From: a virus
Direction: 5' to 3' (one strand)
DNA length: 64,000 nucleotides
Virus record (IMG/VR): IMGVR_UViG_3300044732_000442
Location: 1 to 64,000 of that record
The notes under the pieces were generated by a model, which was not told where the DNA came from, did not search any database, and was given only the letters and a program-made list of their open reading frames with translations. The first letter of the stretch is position 1, and each line of letters opens with the position of its first letter. The position numbers were made by a program, and so were the translations under genes. Positions 26,456 through 36,735 of the stretch are shown in pieces.

Positions 26456-28804
26456 ATGAATATGTTAGATTTAATGAACAAAATGACCCAGCTTAGTGAA
26501 GCAAAAGAAAAAACTAAAACTGGATTAAAGCATACTGCTGAGCCAGGTGGTTACGGTCGTAAAGACGATGAAGATGATGAAGGCAATAAAGTTAAATCTA
26601 CTGCCGCTAAAAAAGGTAAAGGTCGTCCTAAGAAAGATGCCGATGATTCTGGTGAAACTAAAAAGTATGACTTCAGTGCATTTGGTGTTAAGTCTGGCAA
26701 AGATGTTAAATTACCAAAACATGATAAAAAGAAAACTACAGTAGTTAAAGGTAAATCACAAAGTCATGCCGCAAATAAAAAAGATGATGGTACTGGTGAC
26801 GAAGAACCTAAAGCTAAGAAAAAAGGTCTAAAGGAATATTTTGACTCACTAGATAAAGCATTGAACGAAGCTGAACAGATTCAAATCAAACCAGCAAGTC
26901 AAATGCCTAAACAACCCGGACAAACATCAATGGGTCAAAAGCCAGCAATGCCAGGCCAACCTCAACAAGTTGCCGGACAACCTGCACAGAATACACAAGT
27001 TATTGCTCAAGGTAATAAGACTTTAGGTACAGTTAGTAATCCACAACTAGCACAACAGATTAAACAATCTATTGGCAAAGGTGAAATGACACTAATGCCT
27101 GACCAGATGCAAGAAGAAGATATGGGTAAGCACAACAATGCTACTACGGGCTTTGATGCATTAGTTCGCAAACTAACACCTAAATACGGTGCAGAGGCAG
27201 CGAAACGTATTGCTGGTGCACAACTAAAGAAAATACGTGAAGCCGATCAACCACCAAACGATAGTTTGATGAGTCCAATGAGTGAAGCACGTGCTAAGGC
27301 TGATGACAAAGCTGAAAAAGCAGGTAAGAAAGTTACTAAAGACTTAGAATACGATATGAAACATAAAGGTAAAGATGATGCTAAGGCTGAAAAGGCTGGC
27401 AAAAAAGTTACCAAAGACATTGAGTATGATGAGAAGAAAAAGACAGTAAAAGAAGCGGCTAAGCCAGACTTCTTAGACCTAGACAAAGACGGCAACAAGA
27501 AAGAACCAATGAAAAAAGCCGCAACAGACAAAAAGAAAGTAAAAGAAGGTATGGAACATAAACTAAAAGCAGCTCGCCATACAGGTAAAGCACACGCATT
27601 ATCTAAGCAAGCATACAATTGCAATTATGATGATATGGAAGAATCAAGACATTATCATGACGGCTTCAAAGAAGGCTTAGATGAGTGCTATGGTCAAATG
27701 CCAATTCAAGGTTATGTTGGTGAAACAAATAACGAAGTAGCTGATATGGCTAGTTATGGTGCTCATACACCTCAAATTGCTGATGAAGGCAATGCATTTA
27801 CAGCCGCATTGAAGAAAACACCAGCTGGTGGTAAATTTAGTGTTGGTGGTAAGACATTTACTGACCGCAGTTCAATTGAAGAAAGTCCATTCGCTTTTGA
27901 AGCATGGGAAAAAGAATTGAATTCTATTTTAGAAGGCAAAGAAGTTACTGAAGGAATGACAGTTTCAATCAGTAAAGGTCAACAAGGTACTCCTGATTCA
28001 GTAAGTGTTTCAGCACAAGATAGTGAAGCTGACCAATTATTAAGCATCATTAAACAATCAGGTTTAGGCTTATTTGGTGGTGATGACGCAGGTCAACCGC
28101 AAGCAGGTCAGCCAATGACAGTTGACGGTGGTGAAGCTCCACAAGCTGATATTGCAGTAGTTGATGACCATGATGATATGTTATCATTAATTCGTAAGAT
28201 GACTGGTCAAGGTCCTGCACAAGCGTCCGGTGATTATGAAGAAGAAGGCGGTGAAGAAATGCACGGTCATGAGCATGGTGAAGAAGAAACATGTAATGAA
28301 TGCGGTGGTATGATGGAAGAAGGTCATGCATGCGGAGAAGCAGTTGAAGAAGATGAATCAATGGATCAACGTGAATATGAAGTTGCAGAAGAAATCAATC
28401 CTAACAACAATGACGAAGCAGAAGAAGAACAAACAGATGCTACACGTGATGCCGCACTAGCAACAGCAGCCGGCAAAAACTTTGCTGATACTGATGCCCC
28501 ACTTGAAGAAGGTGGCGATGGCGGCGAAGCTGGTACAGATGCTATTGCAGCCGATGATGCAGCCGACGAAGTTAATGCCGAAGAAGAAGATTTAGACGAA
28601 TCTTATGCTAATGGCGATGATGACACATTTGAAACAGATATTGACTTTATGACTAAAGTTATTTCTGGTGGTTTAAATAAGCAAAAATCTACCGGTCAAA
28701 CAACGATTCCAGTTGTTTCTACACAAGTAAATCGTTTAGGTAGCCCAATGAGAGAATCTACTGATTTATTAACAGATTGGCGCAAACTAAGTGGTATTAA
28801 GTAA
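26456..28804 (+). CDS. Large charged prohead-core-like protein
   Basis: 782 residues from ATG 26456, eight bases after AAAAGGA; ATGs at 26450 and 26462 are alternatives. N-terminus LMNKMTQLSE then A resembles a targeting/cleavage peptide. Residues 20-130 are Lys/Asp-rich; ~280-330 hold two copies of AEKAGKKVTKD; near 615 there is HGHEHGEEE with TCNECGGMMEEGHACG, a possible zinc site; the C-terminal part is very acidic. Several Leu/Ile-x-Glu sites (ALNE, SILE, KIRE) suggest processing by a gp21-like protease, as for T4 core proteins. Function inferred. Confidence 0.65.
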   Translation: MNMLDLMNKMTQLSEAKEKTKTGLKHTAEPGGYGRKDDEDDEGNKVKSTAAKKGKGRPKKDADDSGETKKYDFSAFGVKSGKDVKLPKHDKKKTTVVKGKSQSHAANKKDDGTGDEEPKAKKKGLKEYFDSLDKALNEAEQIQIKPASQMPKQPGQTSMGQKPAMPGQPQQVAGQPAQNTQVIAQGNKTLGTVSNPQLAQQIKQSIGKGEMTLMPDQMQEEDMGKHNNATTGFDALVRKLTPKYGAEAAKRIAGAQLKKIREADQPPNDSLMSPMSEARAKADDKAEKAGKKVTKDLEYDMKHKGKDDAKAEKAGKKVTKDIEYDEKKKTVKEAAKPDFLDLDKDGNKKEPMKKAATDKKKVKEGMEHKLKAARHTGKAHALSKQAYNCNYDDMEESRHYHDGFKEGLDECYGQMPIQGYVGETNNEVADMASYGAHTPQIADEGNAFTAALKKTPAGGKFSVGGKTFTDRSSIEESPFAFEAWEKELNSILEGKEVTEGMTVSISKGQQGTPDSVSVSAQDSEADQLLSIIKQSGLGLFGGDDAGQPQAGQPMTVDGGEAPQADIAVVDDHDDMLSLIRKMTGQGPAQASGDYEEEGGEEMHGHEHGEEETCNECGGMMEEGHACGEAVEEDESMDQREYEVAEEINPNNNDEAEEEQTDATRDAALATAAGKNFADTDAPLEEGGDGGEAGTDAIAADDAADEVNAEEEDLDESYANGDDDTFETDIDFMTKVISGGLNKQKSTGQTTIPVVSTQVNRLGSPMRESTDLLTDWRKLSGIK

Positions 28805-28821
28805 TTAATAGTACGTAAAAG

Positions 28822-28848
28822 TACCCGGCTTTAGTCGGGTATTTTTTT
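28822..28848 (+). terminator. Rho-independent terminator
   Basis: Stem TACCCG/CGGGTA, 8-base loop, then seven T. Ends the core-protein unit. Confidence 0.85.
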
Positions 28849-28871
28849 GGCTATAGTGTTTATAAGAAAAC

Positions 28872-28879
28872 GATAAATA
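28872..28879 (+). promoter_or_regulatory. Late promoter GATAAATA
   Basis: Precedes the large fibre gene at 28900. Confidence 0.8.
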
Positions 28880-28899
28880 CTAAATAAGGTAATATAGTT

Positions 28900-31800
28900 A
28901 TGAGCCAACAAAATATAGATTTCGGTACTTTTCCAGATGATCCAGATGCAGATGCTATTAGAACGGCGTTCCAAAAAGTACAAAATAATTTTAATGAATT
29001 GTACACTACTGCTAGTGCTGGATCAGTTACGTCAGTAAATCAATCTGCAGGCGCCGGCATACAAGTTAATAGTCCAACCGGTAATGTAGTTGTTACTGCA
29101 AATATTGCATGTGTGCAAGTTGCTACTACTACATTAAGTATCGGACAAGGAAGTAACGGTGGCACATCAGCAATTATTAGTCAAACTAGTCAAACTTTAG
29201 TAATAGATATAAATCCAGCTAACGTCTTTTCTAACAACTTTGCTGCCAATTCTACTGGTGGATTGGCTAATTTTACAGGGACATTAACTTCAACTTCTAA
29301 TAGTCAACCAAATATTACAAGTGTAGGAACCTTAACTAGTTTAGCAGTAACGGGTAATGTAACTGCAGGAAATGTATATGCTAATTCAGGAGCAGTAGTT
29401 GCAACTACTGTAACCGGTACATTAACAACAGCCGCTCAACCTAACATTACAAGTGTGGGTACATTAACAAGTTTAGCAGTTACAGGTAATAGTAATTTAG
29501 GTAATATAGCTACTGCTATTAGTTTTAGTGGTGATGGTGGGTTATTAACAAATATTAGTGTTAGTGCAGGCAATACGATTTTAAGTGGTTCAAGTAACGT
29601 TAGAGTTGTAAGTAGTGGTGGAAATGTAGTAACAGGTGTTGCCGGGAATGCAAATATAATAATTGCAACCGGTACCGGAGTTAATGTAACTGGATATTTA
29701 ACTGCGTCAGGTGATATAACTAGTAATAATGCTAATTTAGGTAATGCAGCAAACGCTAATTATTTTATTGGTAATTTATATGGTCAAGCCAATACTGCAT
29801 TAACTGCAGGTACTGTAACAACAGCCGCACAACCAAACATAACAAGTGTTGGTACATTAACAAATGCATCAGTAATTGGTAATATAACTGCAGGAAATGT
29901 GTATGCTAACAGTGGTATTGTTAAAGCACAATATTTGTATGGTGACGGTAGTAATATTGCCAATATTACTATTACTGCTGGTAGTTCTATTGTTAACGGA
30001 ACCAGTAATGTAAGTATTCCTGGGTCTAATGGCAATGTTAATACTGTTGTTAATGGTAATACTATATTAGTTGTTACTGGTACCGGTGTTAACGTAGCAG
30101 GTACATTAAATGCTACCGGTAGTATTACTGGTAACTTTAATGGCAACGTAACTAATGCTACACAAGGTAATATTACAAGTTTAGGTACATTAACCGGATT
30201 AACAGTATCTGGTACAACTAATTTAGGTGCCGTTGGTAATGTAACTATAACCGGCGGTAGTAGTAATTTCTATTTAAGAACAAACGGATCAGGTGTGTTG
30301 ACATGGTCTGATGCTTTATTAACTCCTATTCCAGGCAGCAATACTCAGGTATTATTTAATGATGCAGGTAATGCTAATGCAAATAGTAGTTTAACTTTTA
30401 ACAAAAGTAATGGTTTGTTAACTACCACCACATTATCAGCTACAAACTTAATAGGTACACTTACTACTGCATCTAATCAGCAAACCAATATTAACCGTGT
30501 TGGTACTTTAGATTATTTAATTATTAGTACAACTGGATATATTTCAGCCGGTAATGCAAATGTTAGTGCAGGAAATATAAATCTTATTGCAGCCGGTAGT
30601 GCAAATTTAGGTAATGCAGCCTCTGCTAATTATTTTATTGGTAATGGTAGTTTATTAACAGGGGTGGCGGCCAGTAATGCTGTTACCGCAAGTACAGTAA
30701 CAACTGCGGCTCAACCAAACATAACAAGTACAGGTACACTAACAAGTTTAGCAGTCACTGGTAATATCAGTGCAGGCAATGTTAGTGCTACAACATTTAC
30801 GGGTGCATTAAGTGGTGCGGCTACAACAGCAGGTACAGTAACTACTGCGGCACAAGGCAACATTACAAGTGTTGGCACATTAACTGGTTTAGGAGTTAAC
30901 GGAACTATAACCGGCGTGAACATTACGGCAAATACAGGTGTGTTTACAGGTAATGGTTCATCACTTACTGCATTAAATGCAAGTAATGTTTCAACAGGTA
31001 CATTGGCTCAAGCAAGATTAGCTAATGCAGCCGTTACTCTTGGTAGCACTGCACTAACATTAGGTTCTACCGTAACAACTGTAGCAGGCTTGACAAGTGT
31101 TACGTCAACTACGTTTGTGGGGGCATTGACAGGTGCAGCAACAACAGCAGGTAGTGCGACAACAGCAGGTACTGTAACAACCGCGGCACAGCCAAATATT
31201 ACTAGTGTAGGTACACTCACTGGATTAACAGTATCATCAACTATTTCTGGTTCTATTACTGGCTCGGCTGCTAGTGCAACAACAGCAGGTACTGTAACAA
31301 CCGCAGCACAGCCAAATATTACTTCAGTTGGTACATTAACTGGATTAACAGTATCGTCAACTATTTCTGGTTCTATTACTGGCTCGGCTGCTAGTGCAAC
31401 AACAGCAGGTAGTGCAACAACAGCAGGTAGTGCAACAACAGCAGGTACCGTAACTACTGCGGCACAGCCAAATATCACAAGCGTGGGTACATTAAGTTCA
31501 TTATCAGTTTCAGGAACGTTAACTACTACTAGTATTACTACTGGCGCAAATTCTACAGCAGGAACCATTACTGGTAATTGGTCACTAAGTGCAGGCTCTA
31601 GACTAAATGCAACATATGCTGACTTAGCAGAAAAATATGTTGCTGATGCAGATTATCATCCAGGCACAGTATTAGTATTTGGCGGTGACCATGAAGTTAC
31701 ATTGTCTACAGCTTCAGATTCATTTAGAGTTGCAGGAGTTGTAACAACTAATCCGGCATATACTATGAACAATGATTGTATGGGAGAACATGTTGCTACT

Positions 31801-31989
31801 ATTGCTCTACAAGGTCGTGTACCAGTTAAAGTAATTGGCCCAGTCTTTAAGGGTGATTTACTAGTATCATGTGATAATGGTCACGCCATTGCTAATAATA
31901 TAGCACGTGCAGGAACCATCATTGGCAAATCATTAGAAAATTTTACAGATGCCTCGGGTGTTATTGAAGTAGCAGTGGGTCGTTTCTAA
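28900..31989 (+). CDS. Large tail-fibre-like protein
   Basis: 1029 residues. The N-terminal domain (IDFGTFPDDPDADAIRTAF, then VQNNFNELY) is a known aquatic phage fibre/baseplate attachment pattern. The shaft repeats TTAAQPNITSVGTLTSLAV and GNISAGNV many times. The last ~125 residues (SRLNATYADLAEKY to VAVGRF) match the end of the protein at 3513-5417. Short and long DNA repeats in the last third could change shaft length. Followed 15 bases later by lysozyme. Confidence 0.8.
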   Translation: MSQQNIDFGTFPDDPDADAIRTAFQKVQNNFNELYTTASAGSVTSVNQSAGAGIQVNSPTGNVVVTANIACVQVATTTLSIGQGSNGGTSAIISQTSQTLVIDINPANVFSNNFAANSTGGLANFTGTLTSTSNSQPNITSVGTLTSLAVTGNVTAGNVYANSGAVVATTVTGTLTTAAQPNITSVGTLTSLAVTGNSNLGNIATAISFSGDGGLLTNISVSAGNTILSGSSNVRVVSSGGNVVTGVAGNANIIIATGTGVNVTGYLTASGDITSNNANLGNAANANYFIGNLYGQANTALTAGTVTTAAQPNITSVGTLTNASVIGNITAGNVYANSGIVKAQYLYGDGSNIANITITAGSSIVNGTSNVSIPGSNGNVNTVVNGNTILVVTGTGVNVAGTLNATGSITGNFNGNVTNATQGNITSLGTLTGLTVSGTTNLGAVGNVTITGGSSNFYLRTNGSGVLTWSDALLTPIPGSNTQVLFNDAGNANANSSLTFNKSNGLLTTTTLSATNLIGTLTTASNQQTNINRVGTLDYLIISTTGYISAGNANVSAGNINLIAAGSANLGNAASANYFIGNGSLLTGVAASNAVTASTVTTAAQPNITSTGTLTSLAVTGNISAGNVSATTFTGALSGAATTAGTVTTAAQGNITSVGTLTGLGVNGTITGVNITANTGVFTGNGSSLTALNASNVSTGTLAQARLANAAVTLGSTALTLGSTVTTVAGLTSVTSTTFVGALTGAATTAGSATTAGTVTTAAQPNITSVGTLTGLTVSSTISGSITGSAASATTAGTVTTAAQPNITSVGTLTGLTVSSTISGSITGSAASATTAGSATTAGSATTAGTVTTAAQPNITSVGTLSSLSVSGTLTTTSITTGANSTAGTITGNWSLSAGSRLNATYADLAEKYVADADYHPGTVLVFGGDHEVTLSTASDSFRVAGVVTTNPAYTMNNDCMGEHVATIALQGRVPVKVIGPVFKGDLLVSCDNGHAIANNIARAGTIIGKSLENFTDASGVIEVAVGRF
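31201..31446 (+). repeat. 120-base tandem repeat plus 18-base triplication in fibre shaft
   Basis: 31201-31320 and 31321-31410 are almost identical at a 120-base period. From 31393 to 31446 an 18-base unit (six codons, SATTAG) occurs three times without spacer. A polymorphic site is expected. Confidence 0.85.
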
Positions 31990-32003
31990 TAAAAGGAAAA
32001 CAA

Positions 32004-32627
32004 ATGGTAACAATAGAATTATTAACAGCAATGTGTCCAAAAACAAAACGCTCTATATTAGAGGGTTACGTTGAGCCACTAAACACAGTAGCAGAATACT
32101 ATGAGATGTTTGAAAACCCACGCAGAGTTGCCGGCTTCTTAGCACAGATAGCACATGAGAGTGGTGGTTTTAATGCTGTCATTGAAAACTTAAATTACAG
32201 TGCTAAAGGATTGATGGGTACGTTTAAAAAATATTTCCCCAATGAAGAACTAGCAAAGCAATATGAACGTAAACCAGAAATGATTGCTAATCGTGTTTAT
32301 GCTAATCGTATGAAGAACGGCGATGAGAACAGTGGTGATGGATTCAGATTCAGAGGTCGTGGATTGATTCAATTGACCGGGCGTGACAACTATACACGTT
32401 TTGCAGAAGCATTAGACATGAGTATTGAAGATACCGTAAGATATTTAGAAACACCAAATGGTGCTGTTGCAAGTGCTGGTTGGTTTTGGGATAACAATAA
32501 ATTAAATCAGTTCTGTGACCGCGATGATTTTGTAACACTAACAAAACGTATCAATGGTGGTACTATTGGGTTAGAAGATAGAAAACATCACTATCACTTA
32601 GCATTAGAAAATTTAGGCGCACATTAA
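32004..32627 (+). CDS. GH19 family endolysin
   Basis: 207 residues. IAHESGGF holds the catalytic acid region, then GRGLIQLTGRDNY, the GH19 chitinase/lysozyme signature, and AGWFWDNNKLNQFCD with TKRINGG near the end. No signal peptide, so a holin is needed for access to peptidoglycan. It lies between a fibre and an Ig-like structural gene and may be a tail or lysis enzyme. A second GH19 domain is encoded at 56188. Confidence 0.9.
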   Translation: MVTIELLTAMCPKTKRSILEGYVEPLNTVAEYYEMFENPRRVAGFLAQIAHESGGFNAVIENLNYSAKGLMGTFKKYFPNEELAKQYERKPEMIANRVYANRMKNGDENSGDGFRFRGRGLIQLTGRDNYTRFAEALDMSIEDTVRYLETPNGAVASAGWFWDNNKLNQFCDRDDFVTLTKRINGGTIGLEDRKHHYHLALENLGAH

Positions 32628-32628
32628 T

Positions 32629-35181
32629 ATGGCACAACCAATTTGGAATACATCCGCCGGATCTATAGGAACATATCCTGCTACTATACCTATGCTATTT
32701 CAATTATCAGCCTCAGCAGTATCTCCGGCAACATCAGTAACATATACATTATTAAGTGGAACATTACCATCTGGATTATCAATTAGTAGTTCTGGATTAA
32801 TAAGTGGAACACCATCACTGGTAACAACTGATACTACAACTACTTTTACTGTTAGAGTTACAGATAATCTATCTAATTTACGTGATAGAACTTTTTCAAT
32901 TACTTTATCTGGAGTAGCAATACCTGAATTTACTACGCCTGCAGGTAGTATTTTAAGTACATTAGACAGTGTTTGGATTGAATTACCAATAACATATTCA
33001 AATCCAGATAATACTAATGAAATTATAATAGAATTACAAGAAGGTTTATTACCACCTGGATTAGAAATTAATCCTGCAGGATTAATAAGAGGATATGCAA
33101 ATCCACCTACGGTTAATGTTACGTTAAATCAAATACAAACTAATGCTACTATAACCGAAAGTGTTAGCAATTTAATAACATGTACTAGCACCACCCAGTT
33201 TACAATAGGGCGTCCAATTGTTTTTACTAATACTGCATTTGGTGATATTGCTGAAGGAGATACATATTATATTAAAACTATTAATAGTAGTACTACTTTC
33301 ACTATAGCGGCTACGCAAAACGGAGATACATTTCCTTTAGCATCTGATACTGGATCAATGACAGTTACTTTACCTGCTATATCTGTAGGACAGCCCACAA
33401 TACGTACATATTCATTTGTATTAAGATTATCTAGTAATTTAGGTAGCGATACTGCAACATATAATATTACTGTAATAAATCAAAATACACCTGTAAGTCA
33501 AGGTGGTCCAGGCTATACTCCAAATTCACGTATACCCACCATACTTAATACTAGACCTAGAACATATATAATAACAGATACCGACCCATATTATGGTTAT
33601 TATTTGTTACCTCCTGTAGTGCCGACTGTTTCTGCTTATATAGGTACAATAAGAAGTGGAGAATACTTCACATTTAAAATAATAGGATATGATTTTGATG
33701 GTAATTCTTTAACATATGATTATGTTAATCTACCTACAGATTTAACAGGTGATCCAGATACTGGTTGGATAACCGGTACACCTACATTAAATTCAATTGG
33801 CTTAAGTACTTTTAATTTTGCAGTAAATGTATATAAAACTTCCAACCCTAGCATTGCTACAACTAATTTTAATTTTAGTTATAATTTAAGTAATAGTGTA
33901 ACAGATAACATATTATGGATAACACCATCAGATTTAGGCACATTATTTAATAGCACTATAAGTACATTAAATGTAATAGCAGTAGCAGATACAGAATTAT
34001 CATATAGAATTGTTAGTGGTAGTTTACCACCTAATTTATTATTATTAGACAATGGTGAAATAACAGGACGTGTTGCGGATCAACCATCAAGTTCATTATT
34101 AGAACAAAATGCAGAAACTGTATTTACGTTTACTGTTCAAGCATATTCACCTTTGTACCCAGTAATACAATCCCCCAAAACATTCAATATTACAATACTA
34201 CAAGAATATACTCAACCAACAGATACATTGTATATTAAAGCTTCCCCTAGTATAAATGATAGAAATATTATTAACGGTTTGTTAACAAATGACACATTAA
34301 TTCCAGAAGAAATGGTTTATAGACCTAATGATATATATTTTGGTAAAGCAACTAGTGTAATATATGAACATGCATATGGTATGTATGCTAGTAACATTGA
34401 TGAATATTTGGCTGCGGTTACACAAAATCATTATTGGAGAAATATTACTTTAGGGGAATTAAAAACTGCTGTAGCAAAAAATAATTTAGGTGAAATAATA
34501 TATGAGGTAGTATATAGTGAAGTTATTGACAATTTAGTTAACCCTTCAGGTATCAGTATACAACAAGAAATTCGTTGGCCTAGACTAATAGATTTACAAT
34601 TAGGTCCATGGTATACTAGTATTACAGATATCTTTACTAGTTATGAAACAGTGTTAGGACAAGATTATTATACAAGTTTAACTCCTGGTTATGCACAAAC
34701 GTTATATCCAAATAGTCTTTTCAATATGCGTAATCGTGTAGGACAAGTAGTTGGTCAAGTAAAAGATAGTAGATTATTACCATTATGGATGACTAGTCAA
34801 CAAGAAAATGGTGGAACATTAGGCTATACGCAAGCATGGGTTATTTGTTATACTAAACCTAGAATAGTTGTTAACGATGAGCCACTAACTTATGCTGAGT
34901 TTGAAGCAACTGGTTTAACAAGAGCAGATTATATGAGCTATGCTGAAACTATTAAAAATAACATACAAAATGATTGGCAATATACATTAAATGATATTAA
35001 TTTTAAAATTGATAGATTTAGTGTAAACAAGAGCGAAACATACAATTATGATAAACAACTAACACCTCCCGCATGGACAGGACTACCTAGCGCATATCCT
35101 GTACCTGACCCGATAGATAGTAAAGATTTTTATGTATTGTTCCCTAGACAAACAATTTTACCAGACCAATCGCAATACTAA
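32629..35181 (+). CDS. Large structural protein with Ig-like (He_PIG) domains
   Basis: 850 residues. Repeated units LLSGTLPSGLSIS...GLISGTP, ELQEGLLPPGLEI and IVSGSLPPNLLLL...GEITGR are putative-Ig (He_PIG) folds. The C-terminal ~300 residues (from ITILQEYTQPTD) form a different domain with RWPRLIDLQLGPWYT and PRIVVNDEPLTYAEFEATG. Probably a baseplate or fibre-network protein. Starts one base after the lysozyme stop. Confidence 0.75.
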   Translation: MAQPIWNTSAGSIGTYPATIPMLFQLSASAVSPATSVTYTLLSGTLPSGLSISSSGLISGTPSLVTTDTTTTFTVRVTDNLSNLRDRTFSITLSGVAIPEFTTPAGSILSTLDSVWIELPITYSNPDNTNEIIIELQEGLLPPGLEINPAGLIRGYANPPTVNVTLNQIQTNATITESVSNLITCTSTTQFTIGRPIVFTNTAFGDIAEGDTYYIKTINSSTTFTIAATQNGDTFPLASDTGSMTVTLPAISVGQPTIRTYSFVLRLSSNLGSDTATYNITVINQNTPVSQGGPGYTPNSRIPTILNTRPRTYIITDTDPYYGYYLLPPVVPTVSAYIGTIRSGEYFTFKIIGYDFDGNSLTYDYVNLPTDLTGDPDTGWITGTPTLNSIGLSTFNFAVNVYKTSNPSIATTNFNFSYNLSNSVTDNILWITPSDLGTLFNSTISTLNVIAVADTELSYRIVSGSLPPNLLLLDNGEITGRVADQPSSSLLEQNAETVFTFTVQAYSPLYPVIQSPKTFNITILQEYTQPTDTLYIKASPSINDRNIINGLLTNDTLIPEEMVYRPNDIYFGKATSVIYEHAYGMYASNIDEYLAAVTQNHYWRNITLGELKTAVAKNNLGEIIYEVVYSEVIDNLVNPSGISIQQEIRWPRLIDLQLGPWYTSITDIFTSYETVLGQDYYTSLTPGYAQTLYPNSLFNMRNRVGQVVGQVKDSRLLPLWMTSQQENGGTLGYTQAWVICYTKPRIVVNDEPLTYAEFEATGLTRADYMSYAETIKNNIQNDWQYTLNDINFKIDRFSVNKSETYNYDKQLTPPAWTGLPSAYPVPDPIDSKDFYVLFPRQTILPDQSQY

Positions 35182-35204
35182 ATATATAACGGAACAAAAA
35201 GAAT

Positions 35205-36488
35205 ATGAGCACAATTAATACAAACGGTATCAACGTAAATTATCCTGTACCAGGGGTTAATAATAATAGTCAAGGATTTAGAGATAACTTTGCGGCTATT
35301 AGAACTAACTTAAACACTGCAGGAACAGAAATAACAGACCTACAAAATAAAGTTGTAGTTAAATCCGCATTGGATAACTCTACTGTCAATAATGATATGG
35401 CTAATACACTTATTAGTAATGCATTAACCCGTAGCTTCCGTGCTAGTACTTATAATTTAGGTAATGCACTATCAGGTACAGTGTCAGTAAATGTATCACT
35501 CGGTGATGTACAATATGGTACTATTGCAGGTAATACAACAATTCAATTTACTGGTTGGGCTCCTACCGGTACACAAAGTAATGTCCAATTACAATTGGCA
35601 ATTGCAAGTAATAATGCCGGAAACACAGCAGTATTGTCATTCCCTAGTCAAGTTACTGATGGAGTAACAACATTAGAAAATTATGCTAACGTTGCAAACA
35701 CTAATACAGTTACTGTACCATATGGTGTAACTCAATTAGATTATAGATTTAGCACACTTGATTGCGGAAATACAATTACAGTAGAACCATTTAATAATGC
35801 TAGAATAGCATCACAAATACAAACACGCAATGTTATTCCTACTGGTAATCAGGGTGATATAGTGGGTGAGATAGCAGTAAGTACGGGTGTTAATCAGTTA
35901 TCAATCACTAGTACTAATGCATCGGACTACTTAAATACAGCCAATACAGTGCAATTATATACGGATATGCCAATAGTATTCACTGGTGTAAGTATGGAAG
36001 CTAATATTACAGTTGGTACAACTTACTATGTACGTAATGTTTCAGCTAATACATATTTTACTGTATCAACAGCATTAGGTGGTGCAAATGTTAACTTAGC
36101 TGGAAATGCTAGTCCAACACTTCCGATGTATGCTAACCCAGTATCTTACTTGTATGTGTGTACAGATGATTATAACTCTACTGCATATGAAAAATCTGTA
36201 TCTGCTACGAATAGTTCTGGGAATGTTACTTTAAATAATACTTCAGGTATAGAGAATGCAACTAATTCTCCTATTATATTTACTGGAACAACATTTGGCG
36301 GAATAACAGCAAATACAGTATATTATATTAAAGCAGTCGGTACTGGTGGTAATATTACTATCAGTCAATCTAGGACAAATGGCGTTGCAGATACGGTATT
36401 TACATTAACGTCTGCTAGTGGCACGTGTGTAGCAACCGCATATGTAGGTTCGGATATTTGGAAAAGAATTGCACTAACATCTTGGTAA
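35205..36488 (+). CDS. Fibre/baseplate structural protein
   Basis: 427 residues. N-terminus INVNYPVPGVNNNSQGFRDN is typical of fibre-attachment proteins in aquatic myoviruses. The rest is beta-rich, with repeated motifs IVFTGVSMEANITVGTTYYV and IIFTGTTFGGITANTVYYI that also occur in the protein at 6058 (LTAGVTYFIN). A weak late box (CTAAATA) lies just upstream. Confidence 0.72.
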   Translation: MSTINTNGINVNYPVPGVNNNSQGFRDNFAAIRTNLNTAGTEITDLQNKVVVKSALDNSTVNNDMANTLISNALTRSFRASTYNLGNALSGTVSVNVSLGDVQYGTIAGNTTIQFTGWAPTGTQSNVQLQLAIASNNAGNTAVLSFPSQVTDGVTTLENYANVANTNTVTVPYGVTQLDYRFSTLDCGNTITVEPFNNARIASQIQTRNVIPTGNQGDIVGEIAVSTGVNQLSITSTNASDYLNTANTVQLYTDMPIVFTGVSMEANITVGTTYYVRNVSANTYFTVSTALGGANVNLAGNASPTLPMYANPVSYLYVCTDDYNSTAYEKSVSATNSSGNVTLNNTSGIENATNSPIIFTGTTFGGITANTVYYIKAVGTGGNITISQSRTNGVADTVFTLTSASGTCVATAYVGSDIWKRIALTSW

Positions 36489-36494
36489 TAAATA
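36487..36494 (+). promoter_or_regulatory. Late-promoter-like AATAAATA
   Basis: Overlaps the preceding stop and ends five bases before the ATG at 36500. Confidence 0.55.
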
Positions 36495-36499
36495 TTTGA

Positions 36500-36733
36500 A
36501 TGGAACACCCGTTCATTGCATCACTCTCAGATAAAACGTTAGAAGAACTACAGGGTTCCATAACGGACTTAACCAAAAAACTAAACTTTGCATATCGTAT
36601 GCAAAATGGTGCTATGATTCATCAATTGAATATGGTAATGGCAAGTTACCGAGCAGAGTATGGCCGCAAAATGGACGAGTTACTTAAAAAACAAGGTGAT
36701 AAAACACAAATCAATATTCAAAAAGAAAGTTAA
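36500..36733 (+). CDS. Small helical protein, unknown function
   Basis: 77 residues, predicted helical (LSDKTLEELQGSITDLTKKL). No RBS at normal distance; the ATG is five bases from a late box. Conserved small proteins of this type occur beside structural genes in T4-like phages. Function unknown. Confidence 0.65.
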   Translation: MEHPFIASLSDKTLEELQGSITDLTKKLNFAYRMQNGAMIHQLNMVMASYRAEYGRKMDELLKKQGDKTQINIQKES

Positions 36734-36735
36734 AA

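Noticed and set aside
26456-28804. Scaffold protein gp22
   Set aside because: Far larger than gp22 and not adjacent to portal, protease or capsid genes; only a general core-protein call is supported.
31393-31446. Short tandem repeats as a CRISPR array
   Set aside because: Units are adjacent without spacers, in frame and encode the fibre shaft.
31008-31568. Long minus-strand open frames opposite the fibre and propeller genes
   Set aside because: They mirror low-complexity Thr/Val/Ala repeats of the plus strand, lack RBS and promoters, and have repetitive products; shadows of real genes.
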